DNA of 29,508 nucleotides from JBAYNW01 sp041678605 (GCA_041678605.1 JBAYNW010000019.1:1-29508); one strand, 5' to 3'; numbered from the stretch's first letter, positions 14,901 to 22,698 are shown. Numbers and translations are program-made. Notes: a model not told the origin generated them from the sequence alone.

Positions 14901-15773
14901 TTATATCTGGTATTTGTTTTTCTCAAAAAACATTATATTCACAAGCGAAAACGCCATTACGATAACCAATAGCACAACCGCCATCGCCGATGCATAGCCC
15001 AAATCCAAGTTCTCAAAAGCCCGCTCGTAAATATAATAAACAATTGTTTTACTTGAATTCAGCGGCCCGCCCTTTGTCATTACATAAATTTCAGCAAAAA
15101 CCTTCATCGCAGAAATCGCACTGATTGTTGAAACAAGGGCAAGAGTGGGCATTATGTGAGGAATTGTGACCGTCAAATGCTTTCTGAAAGCACTCGCTCC
15201 GTCAATGTCGCAAGCCTCGTACAATTCTTTTGGCACGCTCATCAGTGCCGCAAGATAAATCATCATGTAATATCCGATACCTTTCCAAATAGTCACAATA
15301 ATTACAGAAATCAGTGCAAATCTTGTATCCGTCAGCCATCCGATAGGCCCAAATCCCAATTTCTCAATCGCAAAATTCAAAATCCCCTGATCCGCATAAA
15401 GCCACTTAAAAGCAATCGCAGCAACTACAATTGATACAATTACCGGCAGGTAAATCAAAATTTTGTACAAAGTTATGCCATTTATTTTCCGGTTAATCAA
15501 AATTGCCAAAAATAGCGGAAAAATCGCCAAAATCGGCACCGCAATAAACAAATACAAAAAAGTATTGAGCAAAACCTGATAAAAAATCGGAGAGTGAAGC
15601 AGTTTGAAATAATTCTGAAGTCCAATCCACGCAGGATTATAAATGCTTGCCGAATAGTCCTGAAAACTTAAAACAATCGTTTGAAAAAACGGGATGAAAA
15701 AAAATACCAGCAAAATCACCCCCGCAGGGAGCAAAAATAAATATGGAACGTATGGTTTGTAAAATTTTAGCAT
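14901..15773 (-). CDS. Sugar ABC transporter permease (MalF/UgpA type, CUT1)
   Basis: 290-residue inner-membrane permease with an N-terminal helix (YLFLLPAGVILLVFFFIPFFQTIVLSF) and the EAA loop EACDIDGASAFRKHLTVTIPHIMP. This corresponds to the larger permease of CUT1 importers (MalF, UgpA, LacF). It pairs with the MalG-type permease downstream to form the membrane channel. uvrC ends 70 nt upstream on the same strand, separated by a family C hairpin. The ribosome site is weak (AGAG). The missing binding protein and shared MsmK-like ATPase may be encoded elsewhere. Confidence 0.92.
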   Translation of the reverse strand: MLKFYKPYVPYLFLLPAGVILLVFFFIPFFQTIVLSFQDYSASIYNPAWIGLQNYFKLLHSPIFYQVLLNTFLYLFIAVPILAIFPLFLAILINRKINGITLYKILIYLPVIVSIVVAAIAFKWLYADQGILNFAIEKLGFGPIGWLTDTRFALISVIIVTIWKGIGYYMMIYLAALMSVPKELYEACDIDGASAFRKHLTVTIPHIMPTLALVSTISAISAMKVFAEIYVMTKGGPLNSSKTIVYYIYERAFENLDLGYASAMAVVLLVIVMAFSLVNIMFFEKNKYQI

Positions 15774-15789
15774 TTGATATCTCTATGTT

Positions 15790-15814
15790 GTTGGGCTGGA
15801 AAGCCCAACCTACT
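15790..15814. repeat. Family C hairpin
   Basis: Stem GTTGGGCT / AGCCCAAC with GGAA loop (15790-15809), followed by CTACTTC. It differs from the 12302 copy by a compensating C-G for T-A pair. It lies between uvrC and the MalF-type permease gene. Confidence 0.75.
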
Positions 15815-15843
15815 TCAACGCTTATTATCCCATCATTTGCCGC

Positions 15844-17628
15844 TTACGTGTTCATCTGTTTATTGGATATTTCCCTGGAACGCAGTTTCCTGTGATAAGT
15901 TACAGCGAACCTGTGTGCTTCATCCCTTATTCTTTGAAATAAAAACAAAGCAGAGGAATTACGAGGCAAAACAACTGGTTTTGACTGCTTCGGCAAGAAA
16001 ATTTCTTCCTCCCGTTTTGCAAGGGAAACAAAATCAATTGTTGAAAAGTCTATGTCGTTGCGAGGAGTGCTGAAGGCACGACTCGGCAATCCAAAAGACT
16101 TTTCTTGGATTGCTTCATCACTCACTTTGTTCGTTTCTCGCAAAGACAAAATATTTTTGTTTTTAAACCCCTCGAAAACCTGCATAACTGCCGATAGCTG
16201 CCCTTTTCCACCGTCTATAATTATCAAATCAGGTTTTTCCCAATTTTCCTCTCCCAGCCTGCTGAGCCTTCGGGTCAAAACCTCTTTCATGGAAAGAAAA
16301 TCATCCGGCTTGCCCTCCGCCAGCTTGATTTTAAATTTTTTGTAAGCGGATTTTTTACTCAAGCCGTTTATGAATGTTACCATTGAAGCAACCGTGTTTG
16401 TGCCTTGAATGTGGGAAATATCGTAACATTCTATCCTGTGAGGAAAATTTTTCAGCTTTAATTTTTCAGCTAAAAACGAGCCGATTTCGTTAAAATCATC
16501 CCTTATTTTTGACATTTTTTCGAGTTTTGCGTTATTTAAAAGCACTTTTGCATTCTTGTCCCCAAGAGCCTGCAACTCCACACCTTGCTTGGTTTTTCCA
16601 TAACTGATTTTGACTTTTTTCTTTGACAAAATTTCAAGCCATTGCTGATAAAGTTCTTTTTCTCCGAGTGCCTCAAGCTCTCTGGAAACGATTTTGTCAG
16701 GGAATTCAACGGCAAGATTGCTGTAATAATCTCTGAAAAATGTTTCAAAAAAGCCAGTTTTATCGGTTTCTTCCACAAAATACGTAAAATCTTTTTTATC
16801 AATCAACCGGCCTTCACGTATCATCAAAATTACAATCGCAAAAACTCCGTCCTCGTACATCATAGAAATCACATCCTCGTTAAGTTTCGTGTTTTCATAG
16901 ACAACTTTTTGGCGTTCAAGTGTCTTTTTCAAATCCAAATAACTGTCACGGAGCCTTGCCGCCTTTTCGTACTGCTGGGAGGCCGAATATTTTTTAACCT
17001 GTTCCATCAATTGTTTCAACAATTCGCTCTGCTTGCCATGCAAGAACAATTCTGCCTTTGCCACAATCGCTTTGTATTCTTCCGAAGAAACAAGCTGCTG
17101 ACAAGGTGCAAGGCATCTCCCGATTTGATAATAAAGACATGGCCTGTTTTTGAATTTAGGCGTTTTGCACTGTTTCAGGGGAAAAATCTTTTTTAAAAAA
17201 TCGAGGGTGGAATACATCGCCCGAACATCCGTATAAGGTCCGTAATATCGGCCTTTTTCGAGGTTAAGATTTTTTTTTCTCGTGACGATAATCCGGGGAA
17301 AATCCTCGTCCGTTATCAGAAAATAAGGGTATTTTTTGTCGTCTTTGAGTAAAATATTGTACTTTGGCTTGTGTTTTTTAATCAGATGGGATTCCAAAAT
17401 CAGTGCTTCGGCTTCTGAATTTGTGATTATGTATTCAAGATTTTCAATCTGCGGCACCATAACGTTCAGTTTTGCACTGTCTAACGTCTTGTGAAAGTAA
17501 CTTCTTACCCTGTTTTTAAGATTTTTTGCCTTGCCGACATAAATTATCTCACCTTTTCCATCGTGGTAAAGATAACACCCCGACAAAGACGGCAATAATT
17601 TCAATTTTTCGGATAAAGTTTTGTTCAT
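15844..17628 (-). CDS. uvrC: Excinuclease ABC subunit C, with in-frame repeat and without C-terminal HhH
   Basis: Dual-incision nuclease of nucleotide excision repair. Domains in order: N-terminal GIY-YIG nuclease (about 10-90, GCYLYHDGKGEIIYVGKAK), a cysteine-containing region (CKTP...CLYYQIGRCLAPC), UVR domain for UvrB binding (QSELLKQLMEQVKKYSASQQ), and the RNase H-like second nuclease with ECYDISHIQGT, IIIDGGKGQL and RDEAHRFAV, so the expected catalytic Asp and His positions remain. Residues about 494-526 are encoded by a family A repeat (16054-16147). The protein stops at HRKLRSREISNKQMNT and lacks the usual tandem helix-hairpin-helix (about 50-60 residues). I prefer ATG 17628 (594 aa) over the upstream TTG 17643, which would overlap a TATAAT. 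Confidence 0.93.
   Translation of the reverse strand: MNKTLSEKLKLLPSLSGCYLYHDGKGEIIYVGKAKNLKNRVRSYFHKTLDSAKLNVMVPQIENLEYIITNSEAEALILESHLIKKHKPKYNILLKDDKKYPYFLITDEDFPRIIVTRKKNLNLEKGRYYGPYTDVRAMYSTLDFLKKIFPLKQCKTPKFKNRPCLYYQIGRCLAPCQQLVSSEEYKAIVAKAELFLHGKQSELLKQLMEQVKKYSASQQYEKAARLRDSYLDLKKTLERQKVVYENTKLNEDVISMMYEDGVFAIVILMIREGRLIDKKDFTYFVEETDKTGFFETFFRDYYSNLAVEFPDKIVSRELEALGEKELYQQWLEILSKKKVKISYGKTKQGVELQALGDKNAKVLLNNAKLEKMSKIRDDFNEIGSFLAEKLKLKNFPHRIECYDISHIQGTNTVASMVTFINGLSKKSAYKKFKIKLAEGKPDDFLSMKEVLTRRLSRLGEENWEKPDLIIIDGGKGQLSAVMQVFEGFKNKNILSLRETNKVSDEAIQEKSFGLPSRAFSTPRNDIDFSTIDFVSLAKREEEIFLPKQSKPVVLPRNSSALFLFQRIRDEAHRFAVTYHRKLRSREISNKQMNT
16054..16147 (-). repeat. Family A palindromic repeat inserted in-frame in uvrC
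   Basis: A full-length copy of about 94 bp with terminal inverted repeats GTCGTTGCGAG / CTCGCAAAGAC (10 of 11 matching) and a central GGCAATCCAA...TTGGATTGC palindrome. Translated on the minus strand it gives LRETNKVSDEAIQ...FSTPRND, a stretch absent from UvrC homologues I can recall. It is the best complete copy in the window. Confidence 0.85.
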
Positions 17629-17634
17629 AATTAG

Positions 17635-17640
17635 ATTATA
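17635..17640 (-). promoter_or_regulatory. -10 element TATAAT abutting the uvrC start codon
   Basis: On the minus strand TATAAT ends only six nt before the ATG at 17628, so transcription would begin at about the A of ATG, giving a leaderless mRNA. No Shine-Dalgarno sequence is present. The -35 is poor (TTGAGC at a 20-bp spacing), so confidence is limited. Confidence 0.35.
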
Positions 17641-17666
17641 CAATAAGTTTTTAAATAATTGCTCAA

Positions 17667-17698
17667 CGGGGTTTCAGGGGTGTCACCTGAACGCCCCG
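17667..17698. repeat. GC-rich imperfect hairpin between uvrC and the 201-residue gene
   Basis: CGGGG-T-TTCAGG, a GGTGTCA loop, then CCTGAA-CG-CCCCG forms a strong stem of 11 pairs with a small internal loop. It is more GC-rich than its surroundings. It lies downstream of the minus-strand gene ending at 17726 but has no clear T-tract, so it may be a REP-like element or a processing/stability hairpin rather than a terminator. Confidence 0.55.
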
Positions 17699-17725
17699 CA
17701 GGGAAAAGAAATGAACGTAATAAAC

Positions 17726-18331
17726 TTATCTTAACTTCTTCTGTATGACTTTAATCATAGCTTCTTTAGCCTGTGAAAGATCAGAGGAAATAGCAAGTAA
17801 ATAATCCTCAAAATCAATTTCTTCCTCTGCATCAGGAAGAATAATGCTTGATTTGTCGGGATTTGATTCAATATTAGCTTTTACATATTTATTTACAAAA
17901 TCAAGCTGAGAAAATGAGTTTATCAACGGCGTTATTTTAATTTTATACATTTCAAGCAATTGATAATATGAAGTTTGCAATTCTTCAATCTCAGAGGCAT
18001 ATTTATCAAAAAACCCGTTTACCAGCTTTATATCAACGGTTTTAACGTCGTATGCATTAAAATACTTACTAAATTTATCGAAAAAGTCTATCAAAAGAGT
18101 ATTCACTTTTATGATTAAATCGTTTTGATGTTTTACAAATGAATCGTTCAACCATCTTTTTTTATTCCGACTATCATTAGCTCGCATAACAACAACAGTT
18201 ATAAAACCTGTTAAAAAAACAGGGATAAATACTTTAGCTATTTCCCATACGTAATGCCTTATGTGATAATCTTTCATTGCTCTCACCAAATTTATGTGAT
18301 GATGAGCGATTACCAAATTTTGAATATCCAT
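17726..18331 (-). CDS. Unknown protein with one membrane helix
   Basis: 201 residues, not recognised. A single hydrophobic segment at about 28-49 (VWEIAKVFIPVFLTGFITVVVM) is followed by a basic stretch (RANDSRNKKRW), suggesting an N-out/C-in anchor with a soluble, mostly helical cytoplasmic part. The C-terminal half has an acidic segment (DAEEEIDFEDYL). It starts 10 nt after the DUF192 gene stop on the same strand, with AAGGA at a suitable distance from the ATG, so the two are likely co-transcribed. The pattern of a membrane anchor plus long helices resembles small accessory or phage-defence-adjacent proteins, but nothing here fixes a role. Confidence 0.7.
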   Translation of the reverse strand: MDIQNLVIAHHHINLVRAMKDYHIRHYVWEIAKVFIPVFLTGFITVVVMRANDSRNKKRWLNDSFVKHQNDLIIKVNTLLIDFFDKFSKYFNAYDVKTVDIKLVNGFFDKYASEIEELQTSYYQLLEMYKIKITPLINSFSQLDFVNKYVKANIESNPDKSSIILPDAEEEIDFEDYLLAISSDLSQAKEAMIKVIQKKLR

Positions 18332-18341
18332 ATCTTATTCC

Positions 18342-18713
18342 TTATTCCATCCCTATTATATCACCTTTTTGGATATTCTTCGCATAAACATTGCCTGCGG
18401 CAAGTTCAATTACATAGCCTGACGAAAGATGTATCGGCAGAATTCGCCACGGCTTGACGTTTTCATACAAAGCCACTATCTCATTTTTGCCGTTGATAAA
18501 CAAAACATCAATTGCAAATTTCATAAAAAATGTGTGTATTGAACAGCAGGGCTTAATAATCAATCCCTCGTCCTTTGAAATCGATTTTCTCGGTATAAGC
18601 CCAAAAGTCCTTGTCAAAAAGGTTTTCGCCACTTTTACATCATCCGCTATTAAATTGTTCTGTGTAGAATTGTAAATTTTCATGTACTCATGCTCTATTT
18701 TTTTGTAAAACAT
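18342..18713 (-). CDS. DUF192 family protein
   Basis: Belongs to the DUF192 family of small beta-rich proteins of unknown biochemical role. Family hallmarks: a stretch like KTFLTRTFGLIPRKSISKDEG, then CCSIHTFFMKFAIDVLFINGKNEIV, then AAGNVYAKNIQKGDII near the end. Most members carry a signal peptide; this one has none, so a cytoplasmic location is likely. Start is either 18713 or the internal Met11 (MKIYNSTQN, 18683); neither has a strong ribosome site. It is divergent from the small plus-strand gene at 18768, and the 54-nt gap is AT-rich with TATAAT-like sequences in both directions. Confidence 0.85.
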   Translation of the reverse strand: MFYKKIEHEYMKIYNSTQNNLIADDVKVAKTFLTRTFGLIPRKSISKDEGLIIKPCCSIHTFFMKFAIDVLFINGKNEIVALYENVKPWRILPIHLSSGYVIELAAGNVYAKNIQKGDIIGME

Positions 18714-18767
18714 CCGTTATAATATACAATGTATATCTAAAATATATCCCCAATAAACGGAGACATC

Positions 18768-19049
18768 ATGATTCTTGAGTATAAAGTAAACGAAACGCAT
18801 GTTCAAGCCGCATGGCTAAAAACTCTCTATGATTTGATAGAGGAGTTGAACTGCAAATGCAAAACTTATATTGAAGAATCTTACAATCAGACTTACAAGC
18901 ATTTTTCACGGATGAGAATAATAGAAGTTTACGGGTCTGACACGATGCTGAGCTGGTTAAAATTACGCATGGAAAGATACCTGCATTTTATATCTACCTA
19001 TGATGAAATGACAGGCATTTCATCTGAAATACACGATGGAGAGATGTGA
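18768..19049 (+). CDS. Small protein of unknown function
   Basis: 93 residues, soluble, predicted largely helical, with a pair of cysteines (NCKCK) near residue 30 and many aromatic residues. A ribosome site CGGAG lies 8 nt before the ATG, and TATAAT at 18718-18723 could be its -10. No motif is recognised. The reading frame ends immediately before a family B repeat tract. Confidence 0.6.
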   Translation: MILEYKVNETHVQAAWLKTLYDLIEELNCKCKTYIEESYNQTYKHFSRMRIIEVYGSDTMLSWLKLRMERYLHFISTYDEMTGISSEIHDGEM

Positions 19050-19135
19050 ACGGGGAAGGGGGAAGGTGAGAGGTGAGACGTGAGAAGAGAAACTGGACTT
19101 ATCGACCATTCAACTCTTCACCTCCCAGGTCATCT
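19050..19135 (-). repeat. Family B tandem repeat (copy 3, partial)
   Basis: GGGGAAGGGGGAAGG followed by period-7 GTGAGAG/GTGAGAC/GTGAGAAG units, then AGAAACTGGACTTATCGACC and TTCAACTC. Matches 23840-23905 closely and is in the opposite orientation to copies at 13750, 22699 and 26923. It sits between the convergent small gene and kup. Confidence 0.75.
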
Positions 19136-19142
19136 TTGGTTC

Positions 19143-20954
19143 TTACAGATTAATCTGCGTAATTACTCCGTGGATTTTGTGTACGGGCAGTTTGTAAAAG
19201 CTTACAAAGGTCGGAGTGACTTTTTTGATTATGGAGAATATATGCCAGAAGAAATTGCTTGTTTCAATCTCTTCAACTCCGTAAAAAATCGCCTTTTCCT
19301 CTATATCCAAAACTCTTAACACTTTTTCCAGCTTAAATACTTCCATGTAACCGACGTCAATTGTCAAGATGTTCAACCCGTCGGCAACCCGGCTTAAGTC
19401 ATAATGCAGGCCGAAGGCTTCATTTGTTTTATTTATTTGGATAAAAATGTTTTCTTTGTACATTATGTTGTTTATAAACATCGTTTGAACAATATAAGGC
19501 GGGACTTTTTCAATCCCTCTTGCAAAAAACAGTGCCTTGCCTTCAATTTTGCTGACATCCTTATAAAGTTTCTCGTATTTGCCCAAAAATGTATCTTTGT
19601 CCATCAAATTAATCGCATTAAACATCGCCTTTTGGCCTTTTACATAGAGAATTATTAAGGACAAAGGAATGGTTGCAATTATAATTGACCAGTACGCACC
19701 TGTCGGAATTTTTGAAAAAGTTGCAAGGAGAAATGCAAAGTCAATAAACATAAGAGATATTGCAATTAGAAAATGGAAATATTTTTTTCGCAAGAAAAAG
19801 ATTGTTGAAATCATAATTCCTGTGATTGTGAAGGTTCCGGTTACAGCAAAGCCGTAAGCTGAAGCCAAATTTGCAGATTCTTTGAACATTAAAATAACCA
19901 AAATTACAAAGAACATTAAAAACCAGTTTGCCGTTCCTATGTAGATTTGCGAGTTAATTTTTTCCGAAGTGTATTCAACCTTGAACATCGGCAAAATTCT
20001 CGTGTTTATGCCCTGATAAACTATCGCAAACAGCCCGCTAATCATAGCTTGCGAAGCAATAATTGTCGCCAAAATGCTTATAGCCAAAAACGGAATATAC
20101 AAAAATTTTGCCTGAGATACAACCATCGCAAACAACACATTGTTGCTTTCGGGATGTGCAAGCAAAAATGAGCCTTGCCCCAGATAGTTGCATAATAGTA
20201 CAAAAAGTACAATAACCCACGCTCCGGTAATTGGTTTTCTGCCCAAATGCCCCATGTCCGCATAAAGTGCTTCGGCTCCGGTTGCACAAAGAATTACTTC
20301 CGACAATACAAAAAATCCGGGCAATCCATGGTGTGTAACAAATCTTAGTCCGTGGATAGGATTAAAGGCCTGCAGTACAACTAGGTTGTGGCTTAAAGAT
20401 GCAAGTCCGGAAATGCCCAGTGCCAAAAACCACACGAACATAATAGGACCGAAAATTTTTGATATTCTTTCCGTTCCTCTTTTTTGTATCGCAAAAAGCC
20501 CGATGGCGATTATTAAGGTTATCAGCAAAATTAACGACTGAGGAATATTGTGCAAAACATGAACCAGTTTTAAACCTTCAACCGCAGATAAAATACTTAT
20601 CGCCGGCGTGATTACGCTGTCGCCTATCAACAGCGATATGCCGATATAAGTGAGAAAAGAGAAGAAAACTATCGGACGGACGCCTTTTAAAAGTTTTCTT
20701 AGAACCTCGTTAAGCACGATTGTTCCGCCCTCACCTCTTTTGCTGAGGCTCATAGCCAGCCATGTGTACTGTGCGGTTACAATCAATAAAAGCGTCCAAA
20801 TTATTAAGGACAATATGCTTATGATATTTTCCGTGGTTACCTGTGTAGTTAAAAATATTACTGTAAACGTATAAATGGGGCTCGTTCCGATATCTCCAAA
20901 AACTAATCCCATTGCCTGTATTATATTTTTTATTGATGTCCTGTCTTCTGTCAT
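19143..20954 (-). CDS. kup: Low-affinity potassium uptake protein, Kup/HAK/KT family
   Basis: Proton-coupled K+ importer in the inner membrane. The N-terminus carries the family signature AMGLVFGDIGTSPIYTFTV, followed by GDSVITPAISILSAVEGLKLV, SEVILCATGAEALYADMGHLG and GQGSFLLAHPE. About twelve hydrophobic helices are present, then a ~160-residue hydrophilic C-terminal region (from MFNAINLMDKDTF) typical of the family. At 603 residues it is full length. It lies downstream of the response-regulator gene on the same strand, separated by 158 nt that include a family B tract, so joint transcription is uncertain. I saw no c-di-AMP riboswitch upstream. Confidence 0.95.
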   Translation of the reverse strand: MTEDRTSIKNIIQAMGLVFGDIGTSPIYTFTVIFLTTQVTTENIISILSLIIWTLLLIVTAQYTWLAMSLSKRGEGGTIVLNEVLRKLLKGVRPIVFFSFLTYIGISLLIGDSVITPAISILSAVEGLKLVHVLHNIPQSLILLITLIIAIGLFAIQKRGTERISKIFGPIMFVWFLALGISGLASLSHNLVVLQAFNPIHGLRFVTHHGLPGFFVLSEVILCATGAEALYADMGHLGRKPITGAWVIVLFVLLCNYLGQGSFLLAHPESNNVLFAMVVSQAKFLYIPFLAISILATIIASQAMISGLFAIVYQGINTRILPMFKVEYTSEKINSQIYIGTANWFLMFFVILVILMFKESANLASAYGFAVTGTFTITGIMISTIFFLRKKYFHFLIAISLMFIDFAFLLATFSKIPTGAYWSIIIATIPLSLIILYVKGQKAMFNAINLMDKDTFLGKYEKLYKDVSKIEGKALFFARGIEKVPPYIVQTMFINNIMYKENIFIQINKTNEAFGLHYDLSRVADGLNILTIDVGYMEVFKLEKVLRVLDIEEKAIFYGVEEIETSNFFWHIFSIIKKVTPTFVSFYKLPVHKIHGVITQINL

Positions 20955-20992
20955 TAGTACTACCTTATTATAAAATTACAAAAAATCAAGTA

Positions 20993-21092
20993 TTGGGTTA
21001 AAGGGTGATGAGGTGAATGGGTTAACGGTTAGCAAATTAAAAACTCTTCAACCCTTCGACCTTTCGACTTTTCAACTTTTCAACCAGGGCAA
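20993..21092 (-). repeat. Family B tandem repeat (copy 4, partial)
   Basis: Begins GGGTTAAAGGGTGATGAGG, then period-8 CTTTCGA/CTTTTCAA units (TCAACCCTTCGACCTTTCGA, then CTTTTCAACTTTTCAACC). Related to 240-270 and 23960-23995. It separates the response regulator gene from kup. Confidence 0.65.
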
Positions 21093-21112
21093 GAGGCTTT
21101 TGGTCCTTGCTT

Positions 21113-21808
21113 TCAGACGTTCAACTTATACCCTCCGCCATAAATTGTTTCGATGTATTTTTTACCGTTGGCAATTTTGTCGATTTTGGTTCTCAAGTGT
21201 CTTATGTGGACTCTTATTGTTTCTATTTCATCGTCGGGTGAATAACCCCAAATATCGCTTAATAATTTGGCGGAAGAAACCATATTCCCGTGGTTTTGGA
21301 ACAACAGATTAAAAATTTCAAACTCAATCGGGGTTAATTTTGCAACTTTGTCGTGAATTTTCACCGAATAAGTTTCGGGTATGAGCGTAATTTCTTTGAC
21401 AGTTAGAAGTTCTCTTATGGCTATTGATTCGGGAATTTGGTGTGAACGCTTTAAGATTGCACGCAGGCGGGCTTTTAATTCTTCCATCTCAAATGGTTTT
21501 ACAAGATAGTCGTCCACCCCGATGTCAAAGCCTTTCACCTTGTCGCTAAGCTGAGAGAGGGCCGTAAGCATCAAAATTGGAACATTTTTTGTCGAAGGGT
21601 TTTGTCTTATTCTCTGTGCAACGGTGTATCCGTCGACTTCGGGCATCATAACATCCAAAATTACAGCGTTTGGAAGCTCCTGCTTCGCCAACGCAAAACC
21701 TTTTGTTCCGTCAAGAGCCTGAATAACATTGTATCCGGCCAATTCAAGGTTGATTTTTATCAATTCGTTTATAGATTTTTCATCATCAATTACTAAAATT
21801 TTATTCAT
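21113..21808 (-). CDS. OmpR/PhoB-family response regulator
   Basis: 231 residues: a receiver domain (acidic pocket Asp8/Asp9, phospho-acceptor Asp52 in ILDVMMPEVDGY, conserved Lys in DYLVKPFEM) joined to a winged-helix DNA-binding domain with ETIRVHIRHLRTKI and the GGGYKLNV wing. It activates or represses transcription when phosphorylated by a histidine kinase. No kinase gene is adjacent, so it is an orphan; cyanobacterial RpaA/RpaB regulators are similarly orphaned, but I cannot assign this one to them. No Shine-Dalgarno precedes the ATG; TATAAA lies about 11 nt upstream, so the mRNA may have almost no leader. Confidence 0.93.
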   Translation of the reverse strand: MNKILVIDDEKSINELIKINLELAGYNVIQALDGTKGFALAKQELPNAVILDVMMPEVDGYTVAQRIRQNPSTKNVPILMLTALSQLSDKVKGFDIGVDDYLVKPFEMEELKARLRAILKRSHQIPESIAIRELLTVKEITLIPETYSVKIHDKVAKLTPIEFEIFNLLFQNHGNMVSSAKLLSDIWGYSPDDEIETIRVHIRHLRTKIDKIANGKKYIETIYGGGYKLNV

Positions 21809-21836
21809 AGTTTAATTTTATAACAAAAATCTTAAT

Positions 21837-22052
21837 CATGGAGGATGCGGAATTATTCCCTTTCACGTCACCCTGAATTAATTTCCGCGGAGATGATTTT
21901 GTAAACAAAATCTATCTCCCCGACACTGTTTTCTAAGCTCGTTTCTCGCAAAGAAAACAAGAGGCAGGGTCGCAAAGTCGCTCGCTGATGCGATGCTGAA
22001 ACAAGTTCAGCATGACGTGAGTCGTTTTTTGGAATAATTCCGCATTCTCATG
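21837..22052. mobile_element. MITE-like 216-bp element with terminal inverted repeats
   Basis: Ends are CATGGAGGATGCGG...TATTCC (21837-21859) and its near-perfect reverse complement (22031-22052); the inner 15 bp ATGCGGAATTATTCC is perfect. Inside lie a second inverted pair (CACGTCA at 21864 / TGACGTG at 22013), a 14-bp hairpin with AA loop (21889-21919), and family A-like sequences CGTTTCTCGCAAAG and GCTGAAACAAGTTCAGC. No coding sequence is seen. It could be a non-autonomous transposon carrying, or built from, family A repeats. Confidence 0.65.
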
Positions 22053-22233
22053 TAATTTAACAAAAATTTACAAAACACCTCGTTTGAATGACCTTTTATA
22101 GCGGGTTCTGGGGTATGTTTTTGTTACGATTTATAAAAATTTTCTCTCGGCGTATTAACAATTACAAATTTTTTGGTTTTTATAGTAATATGTAAATTGT
22201 CACTAAAGATTTAGGTATGTAATAGCACACCAT
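22053..22233. other. AT-rich intergenic stretch upstream of speD
   Basis: No gene, tRNA or convincing riboswitch is visible. TTAACA (22155-22160) with TATAGT (22181-22186) is a poor promoter pair because the spacing is 20 bp. The long distance from the MITE-like element to speD leaves room for a leader of roughly 50 nt. Confidence 0.4.
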
Positions 22234-22258
22234 AAGGAGGCACATGAATTGGAAGTAA
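22234..22258 (+). promoter_or_regulatory. Strong ribosome site and overlapping five-codon mini-ORF at speD start
   Basis: AAGGAGG (22234-22240) is 8 nt from the TTG at 22249 that opens the speD frame. An out-of-frame ATG at 22244 starts MNWK-stop (stop at 22256-22258), overlapping the speD start. ATG is only 3 nt from the Shine-Dalgarno, which favours TTG. Confidence 0.5.
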
Positions 22259-22698
22259 CTTCACCTTTTACAAGTATGAACAAAGACGGAAAAAAACAAT
22301 TTCATTTGGGTCAACATGTTTTAGCCGAATTTTTTGAATGTGACCCGAATATTTTAAATAATGTATCTTTAATAGAAAAATTAATGATGGAAGCGGCTCT
22401 TGAATGTGGTGCAACCGTAGTCCAAAAATGTTTTCATATGTTTAACCCTTACGGAGTCAGCGGAGTAGTTATTATAGCTGAAAGTCACCTCGCAATCCAT
22501 ACATGGCCGGAATTAGGCTATGCCGCAGTGGATTTATTTACTTGCGGTGACAAATGTGACCCAAAAGTCTCTTATCAATATTTGAAAAATAAATTTAACT
22601 CAAAAAACTCCTCTTACAGAGAGCTTAAGCGGGGAATTATCGATGAGGAAACCCAAAGAGTTTCCCATATGTCTTTTGAGTTGGCCGGCCAGTGCTAA
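22249..22698 (+). CDS. speD: S-adenosylmethionine decarboxylase proenzyme (SpeH/SpeD type)
   Basis: Makes decarboxylated SAM, the aminopropyl donor for spermidine. It is a pyruvoyl enzyme that cleaves itself; the cleavage motif AESHLAIHTWPE puts the new pyruvoyl at Ser79 (predicted cut Glu78/Ser79), with His and Cys of the family following (TCGDKCDP). 149 residues places it in the small bacterial (SpeH-like) class; the extra ~15 N-terminal residues may be trimmed if Met10 is used, though the strong ribosome site favours TTG 22249. No spermidine synthase gene is nearby. It is followed by a family B repeat. Confidence 0.95.
   Translation: MEVTSPFTSMNKDGKKQFHLGQHVLAEFFECDPNILNNVSLIEKLMMEAALECGATVVQKCFHMFNPYGVSGVVIIAESHLAIHTWPELGYAAVDLFTCGDKCDPKVSYQYLKNKFNSKNSSYRELKRGIIDEETQRVSHMSFELAGQC

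Noticed and set aside
21837..22052. Complete insertion sequence
   Set aside because: Only 216 bp with no transposase reading frame, so at most a non-autonomous element.
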